This document shows positions 42,305-54,988 of a stretch of 64,000 nucleotides of DNA, piece by piece. A program made the translations under genes and the position numbers. Position 1 is the stretch's first letter. Each line of letters opens with the position of its first letter. The stretch comes from Chaetoderma sp. LZ-2023a (lineage: Eukaryota > Mollusca > Caudofoveata > Chaetodermatida > Chaetodermatidae). Where the stretch lies: NCBI GenBank assembly GCA_034401795.1, contig CM067372.1, forward strand, positions 19,631,722 to 19,695,721, in the 5' to 3' direction. The notes under the pieces were generated by a model, which was not told the DNA's origin, ran no database searches, and worked only from the letters and a program-made list of their open reading frames with translations.

Positions 42305-42418
42305 GTTCTCAATATCTATGACAATGTGTCCCATCACCTGAGCCTGGGACCCTTCACATATAGACCAATGAGAGATGCTGAGCTATGGTGTCAAGCTCCG
42401 GATTCACTCATAAGAAAG
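42305..42418 (+). CDS. NTAN1: NTAN1 exon
   Basis: 114 bp (38 codons, phase 0 to phase 0), bounded by TTCATTTTAG and GTGACAAT. Encodes VLNIYDNVSHHLSLGPFTYR and AELWCQAPDSLIRK, matching the ISIYDxxxxxLxIGPxxWxP...DxWxxxxDxxIL part of NTAN1. Confidence 0.85.
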
Positions 42419-42613
42419 GTGACAATAACAGCCTGAGATTACAATGACTGGTTACCTGTGTTCTGTCACTGTAATGGCCCTCCTATGGTCAGACACTGGG
42501 TTTAAGGCTAATGAAGAGACTAGAAACATTTAACACTAATAGTCGAGCCGGCCAAAAAGGTTCTGCAGGGGTCTTGAGAAATATCCATTTGCAAACCAAG
42601 ATAAGATTGCTTC

Positions 42614-42880
42614 TGAAAGTTTATCACTGGAATAATTAGCTCTATGACCGAACCAGTCATTCCCGCGTTAAAGTTAAATAAGAGGCGTAATGACATGTGG
42701 TTCTCACCTAGAACACAAGCCTACCCTACTAGATTCTTTTCTGCTAAGTTTATCACTGGAATAATTATCTCTATGACCGAACCAGTCATTCCCGCGTTAA
42801 AGTTAAATAAGAGGCGTAATGACATGTGGCTCTCACCTAGAACACAAGCCTACCCTACTGGTGTCTTTTCTGCTAAGTTT
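42614..42880 (+). repeat. 134-bp tandem duplication
   Basis: Two near-identical copies beginning TTTATCACTGGAATAATTA, derived from the end of a palindromic MITE copy plus flanking DNA. Confidence 0.85.
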
Positions 42881-43774
42881 AGTGGGAATCGGGTCAATGG
42901 TTATTGAGTAGTAATTAGTCTTTGAAGCGATTTTCAGTAATTTGTGAAAAATTAAAGATGGCTGACAGAAAACTTGATGAGCCAAATTTCTGTATACAAG
43001 TTTGGAAGTCTATCCCGCATAGAGACAATCGAGCCAAGTTTGGGTGAAATCGTCCAAATGGTTAATGACGAGTAGTCTTTCAAAGCAAAAGTAGACTTTT
43101 CAAAAATCCAAGATGACTCAGAAAATGTCACCAATATGTTTTCTGTATACATGCTCAGAAGGATCCCACTTTTGCTTTTTGCAGAAATCTTTGGAAAATC
43201 TAAGATGGTCGCCGGAACAATTGACCAATCAAATTTCTGTATTTTGTATACAAGTTTGGAAGCCTACCCCATAGTGCTAATCCAGCCAAATTTTGTTTAT
43301 AATTGGCAAGAAAATTGCATTAATGAGTCAGATATTTTCAGAAAGTTCAAGATAGAAAATAGACCGATCTTGGAATTTCTCGTTGCTCAGTGTAAAAGCA
43401 TACAACCATAGGAACCTTCAATTCAAGTTGCATTGAAATCATGGCTTGATTTAAGGAGTTGCATTTAAAAGGACTTTAAACAGATACTTTTGAAACCACT
43501 GGTCCAATTTTGCTCAAATTTTAGCGAAAAGGTGTGCCCATGTACTAGGATGCCACGACTTTGGGTGTGATTCGAAGAAATCCAAAATCTGAAAACTTTA
43601 CAATATGACAAAAATTGTAGTGCGGAGATTGCTCTTGTTAATTCATTTAAGCAGAATGGTCTCCGACAGATAATCGGATTAAGTCGCTGACCATCAATCA
43701 TCATGGTATAAATTTAGCAATATGAATTTGATCTGTGGACATTGCTAGTAGGAATGTTCAGGAAAGATATGTTC

Positions 43775-43942
43775 TGATAAGCATACCAGTCACACCTGAT
43801 GAGCATACCATTCACACATGATGAGTCTTATTCACACCTGATAAGCATACCAGTCACACCTGATAAGCATACTATTCACACCTGATGAGCATACCATTCA
43901 CACCTGAGCATACCATTCACACCTGATGAACATAACATTCAC
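43775..43942 (+). repeat. 22-bp satellite, left block
   Basis: Units of CACACCTGATGAGCATACCATT, same as in 47641-51665. Interrupted at about 43943 by the Penelope-like element. Confidence 0.95.
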
Positions 43943-43971
43943 ACACGGATGCAGAAACACAGACACGCCTA

Positions 43972-45123
43972 CCACCAATCTTCAGCAAAGACGATTTAGA
44001 GCACCCTGTCAACCAACAGCACGAAAAAACATTTCAGCAACTATACAAATCCCTATACAAAACAGAACAACTGCAGCACCACATACAGAACATAGAACAT
44101 GCCATCAAGAACAACACACATATCGTTAAGCCAGACATAGCACTAGCCATCGTAGACCCCAACACAGAAACCACTGCAGAGATCGACTCGATCTTAAAAG
44201 CCGCGGCTAACAGCATCCAACACGCAATCCTAGAACATTACTACAAAAAACTACACTACCACAAACAGCAAGCACACATAATTGAAGGGAATCTGTTAGA
44301 CTCACACACATACGAAGCGGACAGAGCTGTTGCTAAGGCACACAGGATAGCTGCTAAGTTCGCCACAACCAGCATAAAGACACACACAACAAACACAAAC
44401 AGGACACACAATGACACACACAAACAAAGCACACAAAACCCGGTCATGCGAAAGGCAAACATCCCGCCTTTGATGGATCTACAACATCAAATAAACCACA
44501 CGCAGAAGCAAGTACACCCAGCACAACACGCACCAACAGAGAGACGCCACAGACCACCGCTGTTGCCAACACCTCAACCAGCACAAAGACAACACACACA
44601 GCAAAACCCACATACATACACAAGACCACAAACACCACAGAACAACCAAACCACAACTCAATGGTTTAGACCTACACAGCTCAAACAGCAACCACAGATC
44701 AACACAGAGAGACAACCGAGGAGTAACCCACTTCCCCTGCCAAAAAACGGGGGAGCACCACACATACAGAACAAACCACATTCACCACAAACCACCTTCA
44801 AACCAGGGCAAGTTGGACCAAAACAAACATCACAAACCAACCGCCACTACACAAACAACCGACACTTTATAATACCCTACTCAAGACAACCACCTCCCAT
44901 CCACCACGCACATCCATCACCACCAAGAGAGCAGATGTACCTTCCCAGAACACAACCTATCACACACTCAACACACCAACCCAGAACCCAACCCATCCAA
45001 ACAACATCACAGACAAGTACAAGCACACCACAAACCAAATCATATGCCGAAGCCATAAAACAATCCAAAAACGAAAATGTGAAAAAACTACTATTAGAAA
45101 TAATCGGCCAATTAGACGTTTAA
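43972..45123 (+). CDS. Penelope-like element ORF1
   Basis: Open for about 384 codons; the first ATG-started part is 44446-45123 (226 aa). The upstream part is helical and charged (EKTFQQLYKSLYKTEQLQHH, ILKAAANSIQHAILEHYYKK) and the downstream part is strongly Pro/Gln/Thr-rich, ending SYAEAIKQSKNENVKKLLLE. No ATG was confirmed for the helical part. It overlaps the RT frame by a few bases, so a frameshift fusion is possible. It may bind RNA, as ORF1 proteins of retroelements do; this is inference. Confidence 0.6.
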   Translation, partial: PPIFSKDDLEHPVNQQHEKTFQQLYKSLYKTEQLQHHIQNIEHAIKNNTHIVKPDIALAIVDPNTETTAEIDSILKAAANSIQHAILEHYYKKLHYHKQQAHIIEGNLLDSHTYEADRAVAKAHRIAAKFATTSIKTHTTNTNRTHNDTHKQSTQNPVMRKANIPPLMDLQHQINHTQKQVHPAQHAPTERRHRPPLLPTPQPAQRQHTQQNPHTYTRPQTPQNNQTTTQWFRPTQLKQQPQINTERQPRSNPLPLPKNGGAPHIQNKPHSPQTTFKPGQVGPKQTSQTNRHYTNNRHFIIPYSRQPPPIHHAHPSPPREQMYLPRTQPITHSTHQPRTQPIQTTSQTSTSTPQTKSYAEAIKQSKNENVKKLLLEIIGQLDV

Positions 45124-47447
45124 CATCAGGTACACAACTACAAAAACGCAGAAAACAACGCATCATCAACAAACAAAAAACAACACCAGATATTGTCGTT
45201 AACCTGTCCAACCACAAACTTACCAAAACAGAAAATTCCGTTCTAAACAAAGGCCTTTCATTTGTACCCACACCACACCACATATCACCAGACACACAAA
45301 TACATTGCATAGATCAATTCATCAGGAAGTTAGAATGCAAATACTACTTTTACAGCAACAACCTTGAAAAACCCACAGCACCATCCAAATTCAAACTACC
45401 CTCAGAATGGAGACCAAGCACAACACCCAATGCCATCAACAAACTCCGGTCATCACTCACCAAGCTTATCACCAAACCACCCGACAAGTCACCACGATCC
45501 AACATCACACACCATGAGAAAACAGCCCTCAAAACATTAGCTAATAACACAAACATAGTCATCAGACCAGCAGACAAAGGCTCCGCAATAGTCATTCTCA
45601 ACAAAACAGACTACATTGCAGAAGTACACAGACAACTTACAGATGTCGCATACTACACCAAACTCAGTGAAAATCCCACTTTAGAATATAAAGACACCAT
45701 AGATGCATACATTAACGAACTTCTAATCACCGGAGCCATCACAGGACAGACACACAGATATCTCACCGAATTCAAAGTCAGAACTCCGCGCATCTACATT
45801 AACCCTAAGATACACAAAGGCAAAATACCTCCACCCGGACGCCCGATTGTATCCAACTGCGATGGCCCCACGTCACGCATTAATGAATTCACAGACCACC
45901 TACTAAAAGACACGGAAAATGATATCCCAAATCTACTACGAGACACCACTGCATTCATCCAACATATAGAAAACACTACAGTGGATGCTGGCTCAATCCT
46001 ATGCACAATGGATGTCAGATCACTATACACAAACATCCCACACGAAGAAGGCATACAGATTGTCACAGAACATTACAGACATACACTTGGAAAAAACAAA
46101 CACAAACAACAATAACCGCACACCTGCACACATCTACCCAGACGAATTGGCCCAAATAATGAGATACATTCTTACAAAAAACAGCTTCCAATTCAATGAA
46201 GACTACTACATACAAACACATGGAACAGCCATGGGAGCCAAGTTTGCTGTCAAATATGCTAACATTTACGTGTACACCATAGTAAGCAGAATGTTATCAA
46301 CATGGATGGGCAGCACTCCATCTCACTTAGTTAGATACATAGATGACATATTTTTCATTTGGAACACCAGTGAGAATGAACTACTTGAATTTCACGCACA
46401 CATGAATAAAGAGCATCCCACAATAAAATTTGACTTGGAATATTCAACGGAAAAAATCCCATTTTTGGACACAATGGTATACAAAGAAGATAACAAACTT
46501 AAATTGGACCTATACAGAAAACCTACAGACAAACAACAGTATCTTCACAAACAATCAAGCCACCCTAAAAACACAAAACATTCCATAATCTACAGCCAAG
46601 CATTAAGATACAAACGCATCATCACAGATCCTACTAGATTAAAACAACGCACACAGGAACTCACAGATGCATTCATCCACCGGGGATACAAAGAGACAGA
46701 AATTAAAGCCATCATAGAAAAAACCGAGAACACACAGAGAGAAGACATTCTTTACAAACAACCCACACAAAAACAGCCTAGGCCAGCTTGCATACTACAA
46801 TACCACCCATCATTAGAACACATAGGCAAATCCATTCGAACCTACTGGGAAAAGTACATCTTGTCTTCACCAATCTTAGCACCAATTTTTCCCAACTACC
46901 CAGTAGTAGCATTCAAGAAAAATAAAAGCATTAGGGACCACCTAGTCCACTCTAGCCTAATTAAAATAAAAAATCCAGATGCTAACAATAAGATCGTACC
47001 GACACCAAATGACACTCACGACATAGTAGGGACACTCCGACAATGCAACAACAACAATTGCATCACATGCAAACAATACATGAACACTGCTGACAAATTC
47101 ACCAGTTTCGTCACTGGTAAAGACTACAAAATCAACACACAAATGAGCTGCAATACCACCAACATTATTTACCTCATAGAATGCAAACAATGCAGCTCTC
47201 AATACATAGGAGAAACAAGTCAAACACTCAGCAAACGACTCACACAACATATCCATGCAATCCGACACCAAACAGACACGAGAATCTCATGGCATTTCAA
47301 CCATCCAAGACATTCTATGAAAGACATCACGATAAGACCAATTGAAAGAATTTTTACAGATAACAAAAACTAAGATTAAACAGAGAACACTACTGGATCA
47401 AAGAACTCAAAACGATGCACCCGTTCGGAATAAACAAAAAAGCATAA
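45105..47447 (+). pseudogene. Penelope-like reverse transcriptase with GIY-YIG endonuclease, frameshifted
   Basis: RT first part (about 45105-46112) has IVVNLSNHKLTKTENSVLNK, VIRPADKGSAIVILNKTDY and LCTMDVRSLYTNIPHEEG. After a shift near 46112 the second part has HGTAMGAKFAVKYANIY, the catalytic RYIDDIFFIW (46332-46361), IPFLDTMVY and LYRKPTDKQQYL. The endonuclease shows CxxC-type NNCITCKQY, then IIYLIECKQCSSQYIGETS (47164-47220) and a basic helix with R and H. Another shift near 47365 leads to the last 26 residues with HYWIKELKTMHPFGIN and a stop at 47445. PLEs use this enzyme pair for target-primed integration. Confidence 0.9.
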
Positions 47448-47457
47448 CACACTCACT

Positions 47458-47540
47458 CACTCACCCACCCACCCACCCACCCACCCACCCACCCACCCAC
47501 CCACCCACCCACCCACCCACCCACCCACCCACCCACTCAC
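47458..47540 (+). repeat. (CACC)n / (CACT)n microsatellite
   Basis: Pure ACCC tetranucleotide repeats flanked by CACT repeats. Confidence 0.97.
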
Positions 47541-47640
47541 TCACTCACTTACTCACACATAGGAGGTTTGACGGAAGTTTGCAGACTGGCAGGTATGCAT
47601 AGGTAACTATGTAAATACCTGGGTCGGCGTTTTTAAATCC

Positions 47641-50600
47641 TTAAGCATCCCATTCACACCTGATAAGCATACCATTCACACCTGATAAGCATACCATTCA
47701 CATCTGATGAGCACACCACTCACACCTGATGAACATACTATTCACACCTGATGAACATACTACCATTCACACCTGGTGAACATACTATTCACATCTGATG
47801 AGCATACCATTCACACCTGATGAACATACTATTCACATCTGATAAGCATCCCATTCACACCTGGTAAACATACTATTCACACCTGATGAACATACTACCA
47901 TTCACACCTGATGAACATACCATTCACACCTGATGAGCATACCATTCACACATGATAGGCACACCATTCACACCTGATGAACATACTAATCACATCTGAT
48001 AATAAGCAAGCAATTCACACCTGATGAACATACCATTCACACCTGATGAACATACCATTCACACCTGATGAGCATACCATTCACACCTGATGAACATACC
48101 ATTCACACCTGATGAGCATACCATTCACACCTGATGAACATACTATTCACATCTGATGAGCATACCATTCACACCTGATGAACATACTATTCACACATGA
48201 TGAACATACTACCATTCACACCTGGTGAACACACTATTCACACCTGATGAACATACTACCATTCACACCTGATGAGTATACCATTAACATCTGATGAGCA
48301 TACCATTCACACCTGATGAGCATACCATTCACACCTGATGAGCATACCATTCACACCTGATAAGCATACCATTCACACCTGATGAGCATACCATTCACAC
48401 CTGATGAGCATACCATTCACACCTGATAAGCATCCCATTCACACCTGATAAGCATACCATTCACACCTGATAAGCATACCATTCACATCTGATGAGCACA
48501 CCACTCACACCTGATGAACATACTATTCACACCTGATGAACATACTACCATTCACACCTGGTGAACATACTATTCACATCTGATGAGCATACCATTCACA
48601 CCTGATGAACATACTATTCACATCTGATAAGCATCCCATTCACACCTGGTGAACATACTATTCACACCTGATGAACATACTACCATTCACACCTGATGAA
48701 CATACCATTCACACCTGATGAGCATACCATTCACACATGATAGGCACACCATTCACACCTGATGAACATACTAATCACATCTGATAATAAGCAAGCCATT
48801 CACACCTGATGAACATACCATTCACACCTGATGAGCATACTATTCACACCTGTTGAGCATACCATTCACACCTGATGAACATACCATTCACACCTGATGG
48901 GCATACCATTCACACCTGGTGCGTGTTATTCACACCTGATAAGCCTACCATTCACACCTGATGAGCATACCATTCACACCTGATGAACATACCATTCACA
49001 CCTGATGAGCATACCATTCACATCTGATAAGCATACCATCCACACCTAATGAGCATACCATCCACACCTGATGAGCATACCATTCACACCTGATAAGCAT
49101 ACCATTCACACCTGATGAGGATACCATCCACACCTGATAAGCATACCATTCACACCTGATGAGGATACCATTCACACCTGATGATCATACCATTCACATT
49201 TGATGATCATACCATCCACACCTGATAAGCATACCATCCACACCTGATGAGCATACCATTCACACCTGATAAGCATACCATTCACACCTGATGAGGATAC
49301 CATACACACCTGATAAGCATACCATTCACACCTGATGAGGATACCATTCACACCTGGTGATCATACCATTCACACCTGATGATCATACCATCCACACCTG
49401 ATAAGCATACCATCCACACCTGATGAGCATACCATCCACACCTGATGAGCATACCATTCACACCTGATAAGCATACCATTCACACCTGATAAGCATACCA
49501 TTCACACCTGATGAGCATACCATTCACACCCGATGAGCACACCACTCACACCTGATGAGCATACCATTCACACCTGATGAGCATACCATTCACACCTGAT
49601 GAGCATACCATTCACACCTGATGAGCATACCATTCACACCTGATGAACATAACATTCACATCTGATGAACATACTATTCACATCTGATGAGCATACCATT
49701 CACACCTGATGAACATACTATTCACACCTGATGAACATACTACCATTCACACCTGTTGAGCATACCATTAACATCTAATGAGCATACCATTCACACCTGA
49801 TAAGCATACCATTCACACCTGATAAGCATCCCATTCACACATGATAAGCATACCATTCACACCTGATAAGCATACCATTCACATCTGATGAGCACACCAC
49901 TCACATCTGATTAACATACTATTCACACCTGATGAACATACTACCATTCACACCTGGTGAACATTCTATTCACATCTGATGAACATACCATTCACACCTG
50001 ATGAACATACTATTCACATCTGATGAGCATACCATTCACACCTGGTGAACATACTATTCACACCTGATGAACGTACTACCATTCACACCTGATGAGCATA
50101 CCATTCACACCTGATGAGCATACCATTCACACCTGATGAACATAACATTCACACCTGATGAACATACTATTCACATCTGATGAGCATACCATTCACATCT
50201 GATGATCATACTATTCACACCTGATGAACATACCATCCACACCTGATGAGCATACCATTCACACCTGATAAGCATACCATTCACACCTGATAAGCATACC
50301 ATTCACACCTGATGAGCATACCATTCACACCTGATGAGCACACCACTCACACCTGATGAGCATACCATTCACATCTGATGAGCATACCATTCACACCTGA
50401 TGAGCATACCATTCACACCTGATGAGCATACCATTCACACCTGATGAGCACACCACTCACACCTGATGAGCATACCATTCACATCTGATGAGCATACCAT
50501 TCACACCTGATGAGCATACCATTCACACCTGATGAGCATAACATTCACACCTGATGAACATAACATTCACATCTGATGAACATACTATTCACATCTGATG

Positions 50601-51665
50601 AGCATACCATTCACACCTGATGAACATACCATTCACACCTGATGAGCATACCATTCACACCTGATGAACATACTATTCACATCTGATGAGCATACCATTC
50701 ACACCTGATGAACATACTATTCACACCTGATGAACATACTACCATTCACACCTGGTGAACACACTATTCACACCTGATGAACATACTACCATTCACACCT
50801 GATGAGTATACCATTAACATCTGATGAGCATACCATTCACACCTGATGAGCATACCATTCACACCTGATGAGCATCCCATTCACACCTGATGAGCATACC
50901 ATTCACACCTGATAAGCATACCATTCACATCTGATGAGCACACCACTCACACCTGATAAGCATCCCATTCACATCTGATAAGCATACCATTCACACCTGA
51001 TAAGCATACCATTCACATCTGATGAGCACACCACTCACACCTGATGAACATACTATTCACACCTGATGAACATACTACCATTCACACCTGATGAACATAC
51101 TATTCACATCTGATGAGCATACCATTCACACCTGATGAACATACTATTCACATCTGATGAGCATACCATTCACACCTGGTGAACATACTATTCACACCTG
51201 ATGAACATACTACCATTCACACCTGATGAACATACCATTCACACCTGATGAGCATACCATTCACACATGATAGGCACACCATTCACACCTGATGAACATA
51301 CTAATCACATCTGATAATAAGCAAGCCATTCACACCTGATGAACATACCATTCACACCTGATGAGCATACCATTCACACCTGATGAGCATACCATTCACA
51401 CCTGATGAACATACCATTCACACCTGATGAGCATACCATTCACACCTGATGCGTGTTATTCACACCTGATAAGCCTACCATTCACACCTGATGAGCATAC
51501 CATTCACACCTGATGAACATACCATTCACACCTGATGAACATACCATTCAGACCTGATGAGCATACCATTCACATCTGATAAGTATACCATTCACACCTA
51601 GTAAGCATACCATTCACACCTGATAAGCCTACCATTCACACCTGATGAGTGTTATTCACACCTGA
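47641..51665 (+). repeat. 22-bp satellite, main block
   Basis: About 180 units of CACACCTGATGAGCATACCATT with AAC/AGC/TAAGC variants and longer CATACTACC units. Large blocks recur inside it (for example 47690-48070 resembles 48480-48900 and 51000-51480), showing higher-order amplification. No gene. Confidence 0.97.
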
Positions 51666-51749
51666 TGAGGGGTGTGTGGATTAGTCATCTTCTGATGGCC
51701 CTTCTTATCTCAGATCTATATGATGCTTACGCCTGTTTTATATCATTGT

Positions 51750-52529
51750 TAGGCTTGCACAATTATTCGATTATTCGCGATTACTTTTTAAAATATGATC
51801 GTGGACGATCACAAAACCAAATAATCGAAGATTTTCAATCTCGAAGATAGTTGTTTTTCATATGTAGTCGGCTTACATTTTCGTGTGATATTTTCGTGTG
51901 ATATTAACCCAGGTGAATGGGATAAATGGCTGTGAATACTACATTACATCTTACTTATTTTGTGACTTATGTTGATGAAAGAAAACATTAAAATGTTTAA
52001 ATCCGCCTTTGCGTTTGGGACATGGTGTCATTATTTTCATGAATAGCATTATGTTTGAACAAAATGTGGGCAAGCCAGTTAGCGATATGTAGCCTTAGAA
52101 AACCACTGCGCCACACTTGTAGAAACTACTGCGCCACACTTTTAGAAACCACTGCGCTACAAATAGTTGAATTTTCATTTTTCTTGGGCCATTTTGGTCT
52201 TGCCAGATTCTATTGTGGAAATTGCACTCTAATGTTTATAATAGCCTATTAATTGTGGTTTCTGAACACCTATTACTATCTGGCAATTAGACTTGAGGCA
52301 TTTTAGTGATCTGATTAGCGAGACCAATTTTCATTTTTTCAAGCATTGTGTTAGCAATTACCATTTAAAGTCAAATTTGTAGCTTTTTTTCAGATATTTC
52401 CAATACTAGCAGTTTTGATATCTTTATTAGCTTAACGAATTAAGCAGTACAGCTGCGATTAATCAAATAATCGCGATTATTTATCAAAAATGATCGCGCT
52501 TAAAAATACTGCATAATTGTGCAAGCCTA
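51750..52529. mobile_element. hAT-like MITE
   Basis: Inverted ends TAGGCTTGCACAATTAT. Flanked by ATCATTGT (51742-51749) and GTCATTGT (52530-52537), a 7-of-8 match and the 8-bp duplication expected for hAT. Subterminal ATTCGATTATTCGCGATTA is repeated in inverted form. About 780 bp, no transposase. Confidence 0.8.
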
Positions 52530-52602
52530 GTCATTGTACAATGTTTTTTCTTTCTAACAATAGAAGCATTAATCATGGAACAGTTTGGCTTGTTTCTTAC
52601 AG

Positions 52603-52773
52603 TATATGTCAACATCACCAGAACAAGAGAAGGTTGGATTTGAGGATGATGTACGAGCGACCATGGCACAACTGCGTGACCATCCAGACCCAATGAAAAC
52701 AATGTTCCCCGGTGGAAAGGCGCGACGCTACAACAAACTGGAAGATGGACAATGGATACGAGCAGCAGACTAA
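52603..52773 (+). CDS. NTAN1: NTAN1 terminal exon with stop codon
   Basis: 171 bp after acceptor TTGTTTCTTACAG. Phase 0, encodes YMSTSPEQEKVGFEDDVRAT, HPDPMKTMFPGGKARRYNKL and EDGQWIRAAD, then TAA. This matches the LSTSPxxEPPxFVxxIRxTLxxLxxHPxPxxxLFxGNKAxxYxxxEDGxW end of NTAN1. No canonical AATAAA was seen in the next 200 bp. Confidence 0.88.
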   Translation, partial: YMSTSPEQEKVGFEDDVRATMAQLRDHPDPMKTMFPGGKARRYNKLEDGQWIRAAD

Positions 52774-53301
52774 TGGAATGTGCTCTGTCTGATTGCGTGT
52801 AATATCATTTAACTGAAATGTTTATATCTTATATATAAGAATTGCTTGAACAGCAAGGCATGGATTGCTGAAAAATAATAACATGCACATTGTACACTCA
52901 AACCTTGTTAAATACCCACACCATATATTGCTAACATGTATACACTAATGATCATGTGAACACGCACGCACACACACTCTAGAATTGCATACTATGAAAT
53001 ATATTTTTGTCTCGGCTGCCAAGCAAAAAACGAGTCATACGTATCACTTTCAACGACAGCGATGATGATGGTCTGGACGATGACGTCAACATTAAGTTTC
53101 TGCATTTAGCAACTAATTTTTGCCTATATTTAGGATTGCTTAATCTGACTGGAAACAAACTTGATGCCAGCTGGATGATAGTACGGTCAAGGTCATTCCG
53201 ACATTCATATTCCAGGATGTGTTGATCCTATTGGGGCTAAACTTCAATACATAGTTACCTATGTTAGGAAGGAGTATGCTGACATTGAGGTCACAATGTC
53301 A
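52774..53301. other. NTAN1 3' UTR and downstream sequence
   Basis: AT-rich. A short coding-like patch at 53000-53095 (RLPSKKRVIRITFNDSDDDG) has no recognisable splice acceptor and was not called as an exon. Confidence 0.4.
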
Positions 53302-53333
53302 CAGGCCTGGGGTCAGTTACATTTAAATGTAAC

Positions 53334-54988
53334 TATACACCTGTGCAAAAGTTAAGCACCACCCTATTTTTACGCACATGCGAGGGTATATTCATGTGCT
53401 ATGAAGAAAGCAATAGCATAAACATTTATGTACCCATCCATCTTAGTGCAAGAGGTAATAATGCAACTAGAGGAATGCTGATTATGATGGTGGGGAAACA
53501 CTGTATGTTTTTGTTTGAACTTGAAAACGAGGCCTGAATATGGTTACGTTGACACAACTGACAACTATTGCCCTACAGTTGACACACGTGGCTAGATTGT
53601 CATTAATGGTGTCTGAAAACGAAGTTTAACATCTGTGCACGAGTTTGAGACTGTCATTATTAATACCGGGTATATCCACCTTGTGCCTGGATGACGGCCT
53701 GGACACGACGTCTCATGCTGGTCACCAACCGACTGATACGCCATTGTGGTATTCGTTGCCATTCAAGATGGAGTGCGTCTGTTAATTCCTGTAGGTTCTG
53801 CACAGGAGGATCCCTCCTTCTCACCATGTTTCCCAGATATGCTCAATAGGGTTCATGTCAGGGCTCCTTGCTGGCCATGGTAGGGTTTCGATGGCATTCT
53901 GGCGGAGGTATTCATGCACAGCTCTAGCACGATGTGGTCGGGCGTTGTCATCCATGAATATAGGGTGGGATCCAGGTGCATGATTTACAAAATGAGGGAC
54001 CACAACTCTATCCAGTATGGAATCTTGATATCTTTGTCCATTTAGTGTTCCAGGTACAGTCAACAGATCCAGCTTACAATCAAATGAGATGCACCTCCAT
54101 ATCATAACGGAACCTCCACCAAATGGAACTTCTTCCATGATGTTACGTTGGTCGTACGCCGTGCGTCTGGACCTCCATACACGAGTTCGACCATCTGTGG
54201 CATGAAGCAGGAACCGACTTTCATCGGACCAGTGTACCCGTCTCCAGGATCTCATGTTCCAGTGTCTTCTTTCGTTGCACCACCTCAGACGCTCCTCTTT
54301 GTGGTGTGCAGTGAGGAGAGGACGTCTGACAGATCTCCTAGCTTTCATACCAGCAGCATACAGTCTCCTTTTGACGGTAGACATTGACACTCTATTGCGC
54401 GTTTCCCATTGCTGGCTGAGCACTCTGCTGTTGGTGAATGGAGATCTCCTAACAAGGCGTACTAGGGCTCGATCATCACGGGCAGTAGTCTTCTTCGGTC
54501 TTCCAGATCTAGGCCTGTCCTTCACCTCGTTAGTTTGCCCATGTTTTGCAATCAAACGACTGATTACAGTATGGTTAATGTTCAGCTGTCTGCCAATCTC
54601 TCTGCATGACATACCAGTGGTATGCATGCCTATGATTTGCCATTTCACACGATCACTTAACCTTCATCTTGCCATAGCGGTTCACAATCAAGAGCTAATT
54701 CTCTCTGTACAAATAAACCACGGTCATGAACACAAAATTCCTAATCTTGTCACCTAAATCTGTATGTAATGTTCTACACCTCAAACTGGACTTTTACATA
54801 ACTGAACACGTGTGCTGTTTCCCGCCACGCACGGACATCAAGCGGCGTGAAGTCATGCATGCATGTGCATTTCGTACTTGGAATTATGTCAGCTAACGCG
54901 GGGACAAAAAGTATGGCAGCCTAGTTGTACCATCATGTTTCTACGTTCTATTGTTTTTGCTGGTGCTTAACTTTTGCACAGGTGTATA
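53334..54988 (-). mobile_element. Tc1-type transposon
   Basis: About 26-bp inverted ends (TACACCTGTGCAAAAGTTAA...) at both borders, each followed by TA, the Tc1/mariner target. Length about 1.65 kb. Contains a near-complete transposase on the minus strand. Inserted into the GTAAC-rich element. Confidence 0.9.
53660..54675 (-). pseudogene. Tc1 transposase (DD34E), nearly intact
   Basis: Cuts and pastes the element. The ATG at 54675 is followed by an in-frame TGA at codon 4, then a long open stretch from 54648. N-terminal paired helix-turn-helix (MSCREIGRQLNINHTVISRL), GRPKKTTARDDRALVRLV, then catalytic D in HWSDESRF, D in MDDNARPH and E in NPIEHIWE with 34 residues between the last two. After HIWETW an indel near 53830 shifts the frame; the C-terminal residues follow in another frame to about 53660. 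Two defects, so probably inactive but young. Confidence 0.92.

Larger units (their letters stand above)
43943..47640 (+). mobile_element. Penelope-like retroelement (RT plus GIY-YIG)
   Basis: Inserted within the 22-bp satellite. Carries an upstream Gln/Pro-rich ORF, a Penelope-type reverse transcriptase and a C-terminal GIY-YIG endonuclease. Two frameshifts interrupt the RT-endonuclease frame. A (CACC)n tract (47458-47540) follows the coding region. The exact ends and any terminal repeats could not be set by eye. Confidence 0.88.
42419..52602. other. NTAN1 intron, about 10.2 kb
   Basis: Holds a two-copy 134-bp tandem duplication (about 42614-42880), repeat-family fragments to 43730, the 22-bp satellite with its Penelope-like insertion, and a hAT-like MITE. 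The donor at 42419 and acceptor at 52602 are in matching phase. Confidence 0.75.

Noticed and set aside
43775..51665. Regular short repeats that could be mistaken for a CRISPR array
   Set aside because: Units are head to tail with no unique spacers, and the setting is eukaryotic.
53007..53225. Coding-like patch RLPSKKRVIRITFNDSDDDG after NTAN1
   Set aside because: No splice acceptor precedes it, the frame soon loses protein character, and no family was recognised.
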